Positions 10,829 through 23,737 of a DNA stretch of 64,000 nucleotides are shown here, piece after piece. The DNA is taken from the NCBI RefSeq assembly GCF_012489685.1, contig NC_080046.1:3722501-3786500 (forward strand), written 5' to 3'. The notes under the pieces were generated by a model, which did not search any database, was not told where the DNA came from, and was given only the letters and a program-made list of their open reading frames with translations. Numbering within the stretch: the first letter of the stretch is position 1; the number at the start of each line of letters is the position of its first letter. The stretch comes from Lotus japonicus. Its lineage: Eukaryota; Streptophyta; Magnoliopsida; Fabales; Fabaceae. A program made the position numbers and the translations under genes.

Positions 10829-13416
10829 TTATTCATTATTTTCTTTCTCCTGTTCTTCTTCTTCCTCTTCTTCTTCAGTCGCTGTCCAGAGGTGTTGGTC
10901 AATCAGGGGAGGGTCGTCGGGACCAACCAGTCCTTCGGCGGTTATCTCTTTCATTACTCCCATGGCGCTAAAGTCAAAGTTCGGGTACAAATGTTGGGCC
11001 TGATCTTTGGCGAGGTAGAAACCGCGCTCGCGGTTGTCAAGGGCGATGTCAGCGGCTTGTTCCCTCGCCTCAGTGGCTTTGGCCTTCTCCGTCGCCAGCT
11101 CGTCCTCTAGCCTTTTGATCTTTGCCAGTTGGGAAGCAATCTCAGCATCTTTCGTGGCGAGGGCCTCGGCATGAGTTTCGGTCGCTTTCTTGATCTCCTC
11201 GGACGTAGCCTGCATCACCGCCTCCATGTCAGACTTCGCCAAGGCCAAGGACTCCGCAGACTTTTTCTCTTGCTCCGCCAACGCCTTCTTCACTAACTCC
11301 AGCTCAGCGCGCAGTATGGCGAGCTCTGACTCCTTAGCAACCAGCGCCTCGCCTCGGGCGATCAAGTTCTTCTCAGCTTGCTCTTTTTCCTTTTTGCAAG
11401 CTTGAAGGCTTGCATCAAGCTCATCTGCTTCTTCCTTCATCAGCGCCAGCTGATCCTCCAGCTCGCCGATTTTAATCCCCGCCGTGCCAATCATCTGTCG
11501 GCATAGACTTTGTCTTTTCCTGCCTGCGTCGCCAGTTTGTCGAAACGCTTTTCCCAAGCAGCGGCGGCTTCTTGATGCTTAGCACTTTCGGCCTTCAACC
11601 GCTCAGCTTCAACGGTGGCGGCATTGAACTTCTCAAACGCGTGGGCAAAGATGCACCCAGCGCGTAGGAGACAAGCAAGAGTCTCCTCCTTGGTTTCATT
11701 AAGGCTCCGACTCAAAACTTCTTTTTCTATGGTGTCACGGTTAAGACCAGTAAGTAAGAATTCTGAGGGTTCAATGGCGTTGGGGAGCATATTATAATAG
11801 CTTGAAGAACCGACCTCGGGAGCAGGGGCTTGTTCAATTCGAGCCGCTTCAGAGGTAGTGGCAGCGCCAGGACAGGATTTTTCCCCTTGATGAGGCGGGG
11901 AAGGCATGGAGCCCGCATCATGTGTTGAGGGCGGCTAGGAGGCGCATCTTGGCGAGAGGGAGACTTCGGGGTTTCATTTTCTTTTTCCTTCTCTCCAACA
12001 GGAGTGTCGGAAGACGCAGCAGCTTTTGTGGCGTTGACGCCGGCGAGTTTCTCGGCAGCTGAGGATTGAGAAATGTTGGTGGTTTTGGCACCGACGGAGG
12101 CGGCTGTGGCGCCAGCAGTGGACTCAGCGGCAACAGCAGCGGTCGCACCGGCGGTGGCAGGAGTAGAGGCTGGTACGGTGGTTGGCTCGGTAGCCGCGGC
12201 GACGGAGGCTTCAGTGACATTTTTGCCTTTAGGCGCAGCAGCAGTGGTGGGCTGAGCGCCAGGGTTGGATGTGCCGGCGCCGGAGGAGGCTTTGACCAAT
12301 TTTCTCCTCTTGGGAGCTTTGGTGCTCTCGGCTTGGTTCTCAGCACCGCCCCGCTTTTTCACGTCGCCCTCAGCGTTGAATTTTGGGGAAAAGCGAGCCA
12401 TTCTCCTCTCGCGGGCCTTCAGGAGCTCGGCGTTCGTGAAATTCATATCTTCTGTAACAATAAAAAAATACGATCAGTGACAACTAGGAGACGAGAAAGG
12501 AAATGTCAATAATAAAAGTGAGCTATGGACAACCTAAGTATTTGGGAGTTCTTGAGAGGTCAGCGCCCTCAAGGACTGTTGTGCAGTCAAGGATGGGAAG
12601 TGGGGCAAGGAGATTAAGAAAGGCTTTGTCGTTGGCGGACAAAGATTCTCTAAGGATCGGTGATCCCATTGGGCTTCTCCGTCCAGTAAAGTGGAAAAAG
12701 GGCGGTCCCGTCTCTAAGGGTGAATGCCTCTGGGTAGCGGGATGAACCGCCACACGGAAGTACTTCCGCGCGAAGGAAGACTTCGCGTTACTTTTGTGGG
12801 GATGCAAGCACTTCCGGCCGGCTCGGGCCTTCAAGGAAATCCATCCTTTGTTTTTGATGGACTTGGGGTCGACGTCGTAGAGGTAGAAGAAACTGGTGGG
12901 GGATGGGGCGATGCCGACAGCGGCGCTTAAGATTTCAAAACATCGAATGAAGGCCCAGGCGTTGGGGTGGAGTTGGCAGGGAGCCGCGTTGATGTCGCGG
13001 AGGACGGTTTGGACAAAGGGCGAGAAAGGAAGCCTGATTCCAAGCTCGCTAAACATGTATTCATACGCAAAGAAAAAATGGGATTCTTTACGTCGCCGTC
13101 TGGCTTATGAAGCCAGGGGCGATCCCCAGGACTGCAAATCCAGATCCTGAGTTTGGCGTTAAACTCATCGTCATTAGACAAACCACCAGGGAGTTCACGA
13201 ACTGCACGATGAGATCGCTATTCTGGAAAATAGAAGGTTGGTCTATAGCCTCGTGAGTGGGGGCTATTTGGACTGGAAGGGGCAGAGTGGCGTAGGTTTT
13301 TTAGTCGGTAAGGTGGGATCTCCGGGACCTCTAACGGAGGCCGCCGGCGGCGGTGGCATCAGGGTCGCTTCCGGAGGAAGAAGAGGAGTGGTTAGGGGAG
13401 GTAGGGTTGAAGCCAT
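10829..13416 (-). pseudogene. Antisense accessory gene, copy 1 (frame-broken)
   Basis: This is the same gene as the intact copy at 21141-23737, described there. Here the reading frame is interrupted by at least ten one-base indels relative to copy 2, for example near 11492, 11933, 12665, 13083 and 13304. The breaks sit in homopolymers or near the assembly gap, which fits consensus errors at a contig end better than mutation. Pieces of the Transposase_28-like domain remain readable at 12523-13056 and of the coiled coil at 10829-11557. Confidence 0.75.
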
Positions 13417-13781
13417 TTTTAGAAGACAGTGAAGTGAAAGAAAGGAAAAGATGAGTATGTGTATGATGCAAAGATAAGGAAATGGACTCACCGGAGTAGG
13501 ATGTGAAGAGTGGGTAGCGGAAAGGGTGATAAGCGACGGCTCCGGAACGGAAGTGGGCAGAGGGAGTTTGGTAAGCGATTAGGGAAGTAAAGAGAGGTCT
13601 CGGAAAGGGATGACTGTGGAGAAGAAGGGTTTTTTAGGAGAAGGGGGAAGCTGGAAGGGTGACGCGTGTTGGACGTGTGTGGAAGGTTGGAAGTCATGAT
13701 GGTTTTGGGGAGGTGGGTCGCGTGCAATGGGGAGTTACTGGCGCACGATGGGACGGTTATGAAAAGTGAAGTGACGGTTCC

Positions 13782-13796
13782 GGAGAAAGAGGGAAA
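13782..13796 (+). other. Candidate polypurine tract, copy 1
   Basis: GGAGAAAGAGGGAAA is followed by TTGATGTAACTG. It looks like a plus-strand primer tract directly before an LTR start. No purine tract exists just before 14302, the LTR start suggested by the TCTTG flanks. The same tract is at 24106-24120. Confidence 0.45.
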
Positions 13797-14301
13797 TTGA
13801 TGTAACTGACACATCACGTGGGCAGTCACGTGGGGCAGTTAGGGATTTGAAAGGGTTTTAAAATAAGGGAAAGCGCGAAAAGCCTCGCCACTATAAAGAT
13901 CAACACCATCGCCTGACAGGTGACACCCACAACAAAGTTCAGTCGCTCGCCGGGGTTACCGCCAGTCAATGATTGAATGATCAGCACGTGACCCATGCCT
14001 GCCACCTTTCCCGCCGGCGAACAATCATACACCTGCTCCAACTTATCGCCAATACGAAGTAATCGCTCTCGCCGCTCGTGGACTTGTGGACTTGCCAGCT
14101 TGGGTTGCTCGTCAAGTCAGTGGACTGGGTAACTGAAAATGCTAGTTTCCTTTTGCTCACGCCATGTTGGCGATATAGTTTACTTCTCTTTTCTCAAGCC
14201 ATGTTGGCAGTGCAGATTCTGGTGTACTGTAAGACATATGTAAAAGCATTTAAAAGACACACTTAGCTCTCATACTTCGAGCTCGGTGTCTTGTGGACTA
14301 G

Positions 14302-14668
14302 TGGACTGGGCGAGCCCCTAGAGGGGCAACGCCCAGCATGTATCCCGCCCTGAGGCGGGGCCCTGGCCTTCAGTTGGGCCTTGACCTCGGNNNNNNNNNN
14401 NNNNNNNNNNNNNNNNNNNNNNNNNNNNNNNNNNNNNNNNNNNNNNNNNNNNNNNNNNNNNNNNNNNNNNNNNNNNNNNNNNNNNNNNNNCCAATAGGTA
14501 GTACCCAAGCTCTATAAATAGGAGGTAGTTATCAAGTGTAAGGGACTTTTGGCTCATTTTGAGAAATCACGCATGAAATTCAGCACTCTCTCTCTCATTC
14601 TCATTCTCTCTTAGCACAATCCTCTACCTCTAGTACTATACCTCTCTTCAATGTTCATTCCAAGAACA
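14302..14668 (+). repeat. Middle LTR, interrupted by assembly gap
   Basis: This is the LTR shared by the two copies. It matches the other LTRs up to 14390, then has 100 Ns, then resumes at the CCAATAGG position. The other two LTRs have only 13 bases (including CCAATTGG) in the place of the gap. The part after the gap differs from both other LTRs at several bases near 14544-14565 and 14634, while those two are identical to each other. Confidence 0.85.
14391..14490. other. Assembly gap (100 N)
   Basis: Exactly 100 unknown bases, the usual placeholder for a gap of unknown size. It lies inside an LTR, directly after two GC-rich hairpins. The true content could be 13 bases, further element copies, or nothing if the two flanking contigs overlap. 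Confidence 0.98.
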
Positions 14669-14833
14669 TTTGGCGCCGTCTGTGGGGACTGTAAACTTTC
14701 TACTCCCATTCACGTGGATTGATTGTGCATGAAGTTACCTCTGATTGTGATTAGGCAATTTCCTTGGTTTTCTGATTTTGATTCTGTGACCAGTGTTCGT
14801 TTTCCGATCGAGTTTGCATCATTTCTGGTTTGG

Positions 14834-17800
14834 ATGGAGACTCGACGCAGGAGGCAGCATCATTCACCAATGCGACAGCGGATTTCGCCGCCTCGGCGAC
14901 CTCATCGTGTGGTCCTGGATTCTCCGGTACGAACGGCAGGAGTACAGTCGCCTTCTCCTCCTCCATCACCACCACCTCCTCCATCGCCTTCACAGGTGGG
15001 ATCTCTGGAGCGGCTCACCAGAGAATTCACCTGCTCCGGAACAACAACCGGCGGTAACACAGGAGCAATGGCGCCATTTGATGCGCAACATTGGCAACAT
15101 CCAGCAGCGGAATGAGCATCTACAGGCTCAGTTAGATTTCTACCGTCGCGAGCAGCGAGATGATGGAAGCAGAGAAGCAGATTCCGTGGCTGAGTTCCGT
15201 CCGTTCTCGGAAGATGTTGAGAGTGTGGCGATTCCGGATAACATGAAAACGTTAGTTCTGGATTCTTACAGCGGAGATTCCGATCCGAAGGATCATCTTC
15301 TGTATTTTAATACGAAGATGGTGATAATTGCGGCATCAGATGCGGTGAAGTGCAGGATGTTTCCATCGACGTTCAAATCGACGGCGATGGCGTGGTTCAC
15401 AACTTTGCCGCAAGGATCGATTTCAAATTTCAGAGACTTCTCATCCAAGTTTCTAGTGCAATTCTCGGCAAATAAGAATCAGCCGGTGACGATCAATGAC
15501 CTATACAATATTCGCCAGCAAGAAGGGGAGTCATTGAAAGAGTACATGGCAAGGTACAGCGCGGCGTCGGTCAAGGTAGAGGACGAGGAGCCTCGAGCTT
15601 GTGCTTTAGCATTTAAAAACGGTTTGCTGCCGGGAGGGTTGAACAGCAAATTGACACGTAAGCCGGCGCGCTCGATGGAAGAGATGCGTGCTCGTGCCAG
15701 CACTTATATTCTCGACGAGGAGGACGACGCTTTCAAAAGAAAGCGCGCGAAGTTGGAAAAGGGCGACACGTCGCCCAAGCGCGCGAAAAAAGATAGGAGC
15801 GGCGAAGATAAGGGGGATGGCAAGCAGCAGAGACCAGATAAGGGGAAGGCGGTATTCAAACCGACCAAGGAACAGTTGTATCCACGGCGCGATGATTATG
15901 AACAACGTCGGCCTTGGCAATCTAAGTCTCATCGCCAGCGGGAGGAAACTGATATGGTGATGAACACAGATTTATCGGATATGCTCCGAGGGGCGAGGGA
16001 CGCAAATCTAGTGGATGAACCGGAGGCCCCAAAGTATCAGCCACGGGACGCCAATCCCAAGAAGTGGTGTGAGTTCCACCGGTCCGCCGGGCATGATACG
16101 GATGACTGTTGGACTTTGCAGCGGGAGATTGATAAGTTGATTCGGGCGGGATATCAAGGAAATCGTCAAGGTCTGTGGCGCAACGGTGGCGATCAAAACA
16201 AAGCGCACAAGCGGGAGGAGGAGCGAGCGGACACTAAGGGCAAGAAAAAGCAAGAATCAGCGGCTATCGCCACAAGAGGGGCTGATGACACGTTCGCTCA
16301 ACACTCAGGACCGCCCGTCGGGACCATCAACACCATCGCTGGGGATTTGGCGGCGGTGGCGACACTCATGCGGCGCGTAAACGCCATGTTCGTGCCGTTA
16401 ATTCCGTTCATGAGGTCGCTTTTGGATTCGTACACCCTGACATAACAATCTCGATGGCGGACTTTGAGGGGATAAAGCCTCATAAGGACGACCCGATTGT
16501 GGTGCAGTTAAGGATGAACAGTTTCAACGTTAGAAGGGTACTCCTGGATCAGGGTAGTTCGGCTGATATTATCTATGGTGATGCATTTGACAAGTTGGGA
16601 CTAACTGACAATGATCTGACTCCATATGCGGGAACCTTGGTAGGTTTCGCGGGGGAGCAAGTAATGGTGCGGGGATACATTGATTTAGACACAATATTTG
16701 GGGAAGATGAGTGTGCCAGGGTTTTGAAGGTAAGGTATCTGGTTCTCCAGGTGGTGGCATCTTACAATGTCATCATTGGGCGAAATACATTGAATCGCCT
16801 TTGTGCTGTAATTTCAACAGCCCACTTGGCGGTCAAGTATCCGCTAAGCAGTGGAAAGGTGGGAAAGCTGAAGGTGGACCAGAAGATGGCGAGGGAGTGT
16901 TACAATAATTGCCTTAACTTGTATGGCAAGAAGAGTGCGTTGGTTGGTCATAGATGTTATGAAATCGAAGTTTCGGATGAAAATCTTGATCCCCGGGGCG
17001 AGGGGCGAGTAAATAGGCCCACGCCAATTGAGGAAACGAAGGCGCTAAAGTTTGGCGATCGCACTTTGAAGATTGGGACCAGACTGACGGAAGAGCAGGA
17101 GACGCGCCTGACAAAACTGCTTGGGGAGAACTTAGACTTGTTTGCTTGGAGCTGCAAAGACATGCCTGGAATTGATCCAAACTTCATATGCCATCGATTA
17201 GCATTGAATCCAAGTGTCAAGCCAGTTTCACAACTCAGGAGGCGCTTGGGTGGCGACAACGGGAAGGCGGTGCAACAGGAAGTCGACAAGTTGCTGGCGG
17301 CAGAGTTCATCAGGGAAGTGAAGTATCCGACGTGGTTGGCGAACGTCGTAATGGTGAAGAAGGCGAACGGGAAATGGCGAATGTGTGTAGATTACACAGA
17401 CTTAAACAAAGCATGTCCAAAAGATTCGTATCCCCTTCCCAGCATCGATAGCCTTGTTGATGGTGCCTCGGGCAACGAACTGCTTAACTTGATGGATGCT
17501 TATTCTGGCTATCATCAAATCCGCATGCACCCGGCAGACGAGGACAAAACGGCTTTTATGACCGCCAGAGTCAATTATTGCTATCGCACCATGCCGTTTG
17601 GACTAAAGAACGCTGGGGCGACCTACCAAAGATTGATGGATAGGGTTTTTGCTGGGCAGGTGGGAAGAAACATGGAGGTTTACGTTGATGACATGATTGT
17701 TAAATCAGTACGTGGTTTAGACCATCATCAAGATCTGGAGGAAGCATTTGGCGAGATAAGGAAGCACAATATGCGCCTCAACCCGGAGAAATGCTCTTTT

Positions 17801-19162
17801 GGTGTTCATGGTGGCAAGTTTTTGGGATTCATGATCACATCCAGAGGAAACGAGATAAACCCAGAAAAATGCAAGGCGATTCAGCAGATGAAAAGCCCTT
17901 CTAATGTGAAAGAGGTCCAACGTTTAACAGGACGAATAGCAGCATTATCTCGGTTTCTTCCCAAGTCTGGTGACAGATCTTTCCCTTTTTTCAAGTGTCT
18001 TCGCAAGAATGTCGCATTTGAGTGGACGGCGGAGTGTGAGGAAGCTTTTGTTCGCCTCAAGGAACTCCTATCGTCACCGCCAATCTTGTCGAAACCAATA
18101 CAGGGACACCCGCTGCATTTGTATTTTGCTGTGAGCGATAGTGCTCTGAGTTCTGTGATGTTGCAGGAGGTAGATGGCGAGCATCGAATTGTTTATTTTG
18201 TTAGTCACACACTCCAGGGTGCAGAGGTCAGATATCAGAAAATTGAGAAGGCGGCGCTGGCGGTCCTCGTCACCGCCCGGCGGTTGAGACCTTATTTTCA
18301 GAGTTTTCCCGTGAAGGTGCGGACGGATTTGCCGTTGAGACAAGTATTACAAAAACCGGATTTATCAGGTAGATTGGTCGCCTGGTCGGTTGAATTGTCA
18401 GAGTATGGTTTGCAATATGATAAGCGGGGCACGGTTGGTGCGCAGTCACTAGCTGACTTTGTGGTCGAGTTGACTCCAGATCGGTTTGAAAGAGTGGACA
18501 CTCAGTGGACTCTCTTCGTGGATGGATCCTCCAATAGTAGTGGCAGCGGCGCGGGAGTAACGTTAGAAGGGCCGGGGGAACTAGTGTTGGAGCAATCCCT
18601 GAAATTCGAGTTCAAAGCAACGAACAACCAGGCAGAATATGAAGCTCTCATCGCCGGATTGAAGTTGGCGCGGGAAGTGAAGATCGGGAGTTTGTTGATA
18701 AGAACGGACTCACAATTGGTGGAGAATCAAGTGAAGGGAACTTTCCAGGTCAAAGATCCCAATCTGATCAAGTACCTTGAGCGGGTACGGTATTTGATGA
18801 CACTTTTTCAAGAGGTCGTGGTGGAGTACGTTCCTCGGGCAGAAAATCAGCGGGCGGACGCGCTGGCCAAATTGGCGAGCACGCGGAAGCCCGGCAATAA
18901 CAAAAGTGTGATTCAGGAAACGCTGGCGTACCCAAGCATCGAAGGCGAGCTCATGGCCTGCGTGAACAGAGGGGGGACATGGATGGGTCCCATAATATCT
19001 ATCTTGGCGGGGGACCCGGCAGAAGTGGAGCAATGCACGAAGGAACAACGGCGGGAGGCGAACCACTATACTCTCATTGACGGACACTTGTATCGCCGTG
19101 GTTTCTCAAACGCCATTGTTGAAATGCGTACCGCCAGAGAAGTACGAAGCGATAATGTCTGA
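14834..19162 (+). pseudogene. Gag-pol, copy 2 (frame-broken)
   Basis: It has the same product as 4522-8850, with the same start codon context at 14834. An extra G near 15012 shifts the frame in the proline-rich N-terminus, and a missing G in a G-run near 16343 shifts it just before the protease. From 16454 the frame is open through protease, RT (YVDD) and both RNase H domains to 19162. Both breaks are homopolymer-type indels absent from copy 1 and may be sequencing errors. Confidence 0.85.
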
Positions 19163-20200
19163 GGTACATGAAGGAGTGTGCGCGAGCCACATCGGGGGAA
19201 GGTTTTTGGCTTGCAAGGTGTTGAGGGCGGGTTTTTACTGGCCCACCCTCAGGAAAGATTGTATGGACTTCGTGAAGCAGTGCAAGAAATGTCAAGTGTT
19301 CGCGGATTTGTCTAAGGCACCGCCAAAAGAGTTGGTAACGATGAGCGCCCCGTGGCCTTTCGCCATGTGGGGTGTGGACTTAGTCGGACCTTTTCCGACC
19401 GCCAGGGCACAAATGAAGTTTATATTAGTGGCGGTGGACTACTTCACTAAGTGGATTGAGGCTGAACCCCTGGCCAAGATTACTTCTGCAAAGATAGTCA
19501 ATTTCTACTGGAAGCGTATTGTTTGCAGGTTCGGGATCCCAAGGGCGATCGTATCTGACAACGGGACCCAGTTTTCAAGCAGCCAAACAAGGGAGTTCTG
19601 CAGGGAAATGGGCATACAGATGAGGTTCGCCTCTGTTGAGCATCCGCAGACGAACGGGCAGGTGGAATCTGCAAACAGGGTAATCCTACGAGGACTAAGA
19701 CGACGGCTTGCGGATGCTAAGGGAGCTTGGTTGGATGAACTTCCGGCGGTGCTGTGGTCGTACAACACCACCGAGCAATCTACTACAAGGGAAACCCCTT
19801 TAGAATGACCTATGGGGTAGATGCCATGTTGCCGGTGGAGATTGACAACTTTACATGGCGGACTCAACCAGGTTTTGAAGGGGAAAATCAGGCCAACATG
19901 GCGATGGAGCTGGACCTTTTGTCGGAAACGCGCGACGAGGCGCACATTCGGGAAACAGCGATGAAGCAGCGCGTGGCGGCAAAGTTCAACAGCAGGGTTC
20001 GCGTTCGAGATATGCAGGTCGGCGACCTGGTCCTCAAGTGGCGATCGGGAGCCCCGGGGAACAAGCTTACTCCCAACTGGGAAGGGCCCTACCGCATTAT
20101 TAAAGTTCTTGGTAATGGGGCCTATCACTTAGAAGAGCTTGATGGAAGGCGGTTACCTCGATCGTTCAATGGTTTGAGCTTGCGCTACTATTATAGTTGA
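19113..20200 (+). pseudogene. Integrase, copy 2 (one frameshift)
   Basis: It matches the integrase of copy 1 but lacks one C in the C-run near 19798, which splits the frame after the catalytic core. The catalytic motifs are upstream of the break and intact. The frame offset relative to gag-pol is the same as in copy 1. Confidence 0.8.
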
Positions 20201-21140
20201 TTGCAGGCGAGAAAGTGAACAAGGCGGAGCCGCCGGAGCCAGATATCTTTAAAATTTTCCGAAGTGTTTTCAAATTCTCCAATGTATTGCAATAACAAAG
20301 CGTGCTCTTTTTCTCCGAAAGGAGTTTTTTAATGAGGCGCTCCATCAATAAGATAAAACGAAAATTCACGAAATTCGTGTTCAAAAATTCCAGGGATTCC
20401 CTGACGATCGGAATTGCCGATCGACATAAAGAATTACGGCGATCACTAAGTGGGACAAGCTTGATCCTCAAAGGGGCTTGCTGGAACCCTGAAGGTTGCG
20501 GCGATTCCACAAATGGCCTTTGACGCCTGGGAATCACCCTCCGGAAAGTCTGACGTGATCGCCGGTCCCGTAAACGATGTGCTGGGTAAGTCTCGCCAGA
20601 ATACGACGAGCGCCGTTAACTAGGCAAAAGTCTTGGGACCCCCAAATGGCCATTGGGATCCAAGCATTGTAAGCCCCGAGCGGGCAAAGCCCCGGGCGAA
20701 GTCCTCGAGAATGGAGGTCGTTTCTTCCTTTGGGGAAAACGTCTAAAGTCTTGGTGGTGGAATACCAAGCAACAAGTCCTAGTTAAAATTAAGGCACGAA
20801 ATCGTTAGGCGTAATTCAATCATATGACGCGTGAAAAATAGCGCAAGATATAAGGTCGGCGAATGAATAAGGTGGAAGGCGAGTGCTTGGTCACTCAGGA
20901 TGTTGAGTATTTTACTACTCTGGCGTGTTGAGGGGTTAAACTATGAAACTTATTCTTAAATTTTTTAAGCCATAAGAAGGCGGCGACTAAAAAATGTACG
21001 GCGGAAGCATTCCAACATGATTTACAAAATATCCAACGGCGATATAAAAAGCTATGGCGAAGGGTTGCTTAAACATAGACGAATGGCGGAAAAGTACACT
21101 ACAAGGTGACAGTAAAAGCTAAAGTAATGTTAAAATTACA
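20201..21140 (+). other. Noncoding spacer of copy 2
   Basis: Equivalent of 9890-10828, with the same three inverted repeats at 20367-20379, 20391-20403 and 20405-20423. No gene is seen. Confidence 0.6.
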
Positions 21141-23737
21141 TTATTCATTATTTTCTTTCTCCTGTTCTTCTTCTTCCTCTTCTTCTTCAGTCGCTGTCCA
21201 GAGGTGTTGGTCAATCAGGGGAGGGTCGTCGGGACCAACCAGTCCTTCGGCGGTTATCTCTTTCATTACTCCCATGGCGCTAAAGTCAAAGTTCGGGTAC
21301 AAATGTTGGGCCTGATCTTTGGCGAGGTAGAAACCGCGCTCGCGGTTGTCAAGGGCGATGTCAGCGGCTTGTTCCCTCGCCTCAGTGGCTTTGGCCTTCT
21401 CCGTCGCCAGCTCGTCCTCTAGCCTTTTGATCTTTGCCAGTTGGGAAGCAATCTCAGCATCTTTCGTGGCGAGGGCCTCGGCATGAGTTTCGGTCGCTTT
21501 CTTGATCTCCTCGGACGTAGCCTGCATCACCGCCTCCATGTCAGACTTCGCCAAGGCCAAGGACTCCGCAGACTTTTTCTCTTGCTCCGCCAACGCCTTC
21601 TTCACTAACTCCAGCTCAGCGCGCAGTATGGCGAGCTCTGACTCCTTAGCAACCAGCGCCTCGCCTCGGGCGATCAAGTTCTTCTCAGCTTGCTCTTTTT
21701 CCTTTTTGCAAGCTTGAAGGCTTGCATCAAGCTCATCTGCTTCTTCCTTCATCAGCGCCAGCTGATCCTCCAGCTCGCCGATTTTAATCCCCGCCGTGCC
21801 AATCATCTTGTCGGCATAGACTTTGTCTTTTCCTGCCTGCGTCGCCAGTTTGTCGAAACGCTTTTCCCAAGCAGCGGCGGCTTCTTGATGCTTAGCACTT
21901 TCGGCCTTCAACCGCTCAGCTTCAACGGTGGCGGCATTGAACTTCTCAAACGCGTGGGCAAAGATGCACCCAGCGCGTAGGAGACAAGCAAGAGTCTCCT
22001 CCTTGGTTTCATTAAGGCTCCGACTCAAAACTTCTTTTTCTATGGTGTCACGGTTAAGACCAGTAAGTAAGAATTCTGAGGGTTCAATGGCGTTGGGGAG
22101 CATATTATAATAGCTTGAAGAACCGACCTCGGGAGCAGGGGCTTGTTCAATTCGAGCCGCTTCAGAGGTAGTGGCAGCGCCAGGACAGGATTTTTCCCCT
22201 TGATGAGGCGGGGAAGGCATGGAGCCCGCATCATGTGTTGAGGGCGGGCTAGGAGGCGCATCTTGGCGAGAGGGAGACTTCGGGGTTTCATTTTCTTTTT
22301 CCTTCTCTCCAACAGGAGTGTCGGAAGACGCAGCAGCTTTTGTGGCGTTGACGCCGGCGAGTTTCTCGGCAGCTGAGGATTGAGAAATGTTGGTGGTTTT
22401 GGCACCGACGGAGGCGGCTGTGGCGCCAGCAGTGGACTCAGCGGCAACAGCAGCGGTCGCACCGGCGGTGGCAGGAGTAGAGGCTGGTACGGTGGTTGGC
22501 TCGGTAGCCGCGGCGACGGAGGCTTCAGTGACATTTTTGCCTTTAGGCGCAGCAGCAGTGGTGGGCTGAGCGCCAGGGTTGGATGTGCCGGCGCCGGAGG
22601 AGGCTTTGACCAATTTTCTCCTCTTGGGAGCTTTGGTGCTCTCGGCTTGGTTCTCAGCACCGCCCCGCTTTTTCACGTCGCCCTCAGCGTTGAATTTTGG
22701 GGAAAAGCGAGCCATTCTCCTCTCGCGGGCCTTCAGGAGCTCGGCGTTCGTGAAATTCATATCTTCTGTAACAATAAAAAAATACGATCAGTGACAACAT
22801 AGGAGACGAGAAAGGAAATGTCAATAATAAAAGTGAGCTATGGACAACCTAAGTATTTGGGAGTTCTTGAGAGGTCAGCGCCCTCAAGGACTGTTGTGCA
22901 GTCAAGGATGGGAAGTGGGGCAAGGAGATTAAGAAAGGCTTTGTCGTTGGCGGACAAAGATTCCTCTAAAGGATCGGTGATCCCATTGGGCTTCTCCGTC
23001 CAGTAAAGTGGAAAAAGGGCGGTCCCGTCTCTAAGGGTGAATGCCTCTGGGTAGGCGGGATGAACCGCCACACGGAAGTACTTCCGCGCGAAGGAAGACT
23101 TCGCGTTACTTTTGTGGGGATGCAAGCACTTCCGGCCGGCTCGGGCCTTCAAGGAAATCCATCCTTTGTTTTTGATGGACTTGGGGTCGACGTCGTAGAG
23201 GTAGAAGAAACTGGTGGGGGATGGGGCGATGCCGACAGCGGCGCTTAAGATTTCAAAACATCGAATGAAGGCCCAGGCGTTGGGGTGGAGTTGGCAGGGA
23301 GCCGCGTTGATGTCGCGGAGGACGGTTTGGACAAAGGGCGAGAAAGGAAGCCTGATTCCAAGCTCGCTAAACATGTATTCATACGCAAAGAAAAAATGGG
23401 ATCTCTTTACGTCGCCGTCTGGCTTATGAAGCCAGGGGCGATCCCCAGGACTGCAAATCCAGATCCTGAGTTTGGCGTTAAACTCATCGTCATTAGACAA
23501 ACCACCCAGGGAGTTCACGAACTGCACGATGAGATCGCTATTCTGGAAAATAGAAGGTTGGTCTATAGCCTCGTGAGTGGGGGCTATTTGGACTGGAAGG
23601 GGCAGAGTGGCGTAGGTTTTTAGTCGGTAAGGTGGGATCTCCGGGACCTCTAAACGGAGGCCGCCGGCGGCGGTGGCATCAGGGTCGCTTCCGGAGGAAG
23701 AAGAGGAGTGGTTAGGGGAGGTAGGGTTTGAAGCCAT
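21141..23737 (-). CDS. Antisense accessory gene: Transposase_28-like domain plus coiled coil, predicted spliced
   Basis: Two long antisense frames lie head to tail. The first (23737 to 22838) has a serine-rich start, then a domain with NDDEFNAKLRIW, FSPFVQTVLRDINAAP and FFYLYDVDP motifs. This is the 'putative gypsy type transposon' family (PF04195, Transposase_28) that is known from plant Ty3/gypsy elements. The second (22760 to 21141, 539 residues) has a basic nuclear-signal-like start, an alanine/proline/threonine-rich middle, a long coiled coil (about 290-470) and a run of glutamates at the end. An 83-bp AT-rich candidate intron (22848-22766, AG|GTTGTC to TTACAG|AA) removes the stop and joins the two in frame, giving about 837 residues. 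I chose the ATG at 23737, although the frame is open upstream to 24154. Extra antisense frames are known in Tat elements; their function is unknown. Confidence 0.75.

Larger units (their letters stand above)
4076..14301 (+). mobile_element. Ty3/gypsy LTR retrotransposon (Tat-type), copy 1
   Basis: The order is LTR (4076-4357), a primer-binding-site-like sequence (4360-4377), gag-protease-RT-RNase H-second RNase H in one frame, integrase in another frame, a noncoding spacer, then a long antisense gene. The second RNase H-like domain and the Gag CHHC knuckle are marks of the Tat branch of plant Ty3/gypsy elements, and no chromodomain is seen. The matching 5-base TCTTG at 4071-4075 and 24910-24914 suggests one original insertion. 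Copy 1 keeps gag-pol open but has the antisense gene broken by many one-base indels that increase towards the gap at 14391. Confidence 0.9.

Noticed and set aside
12066..12512. Plus-strand Gly/Ala-rich frames at 12066-12512 and 22380-22802
   Set aside because: They are the complement of the alanine/proline/threonine-rich part of the antisense gene.
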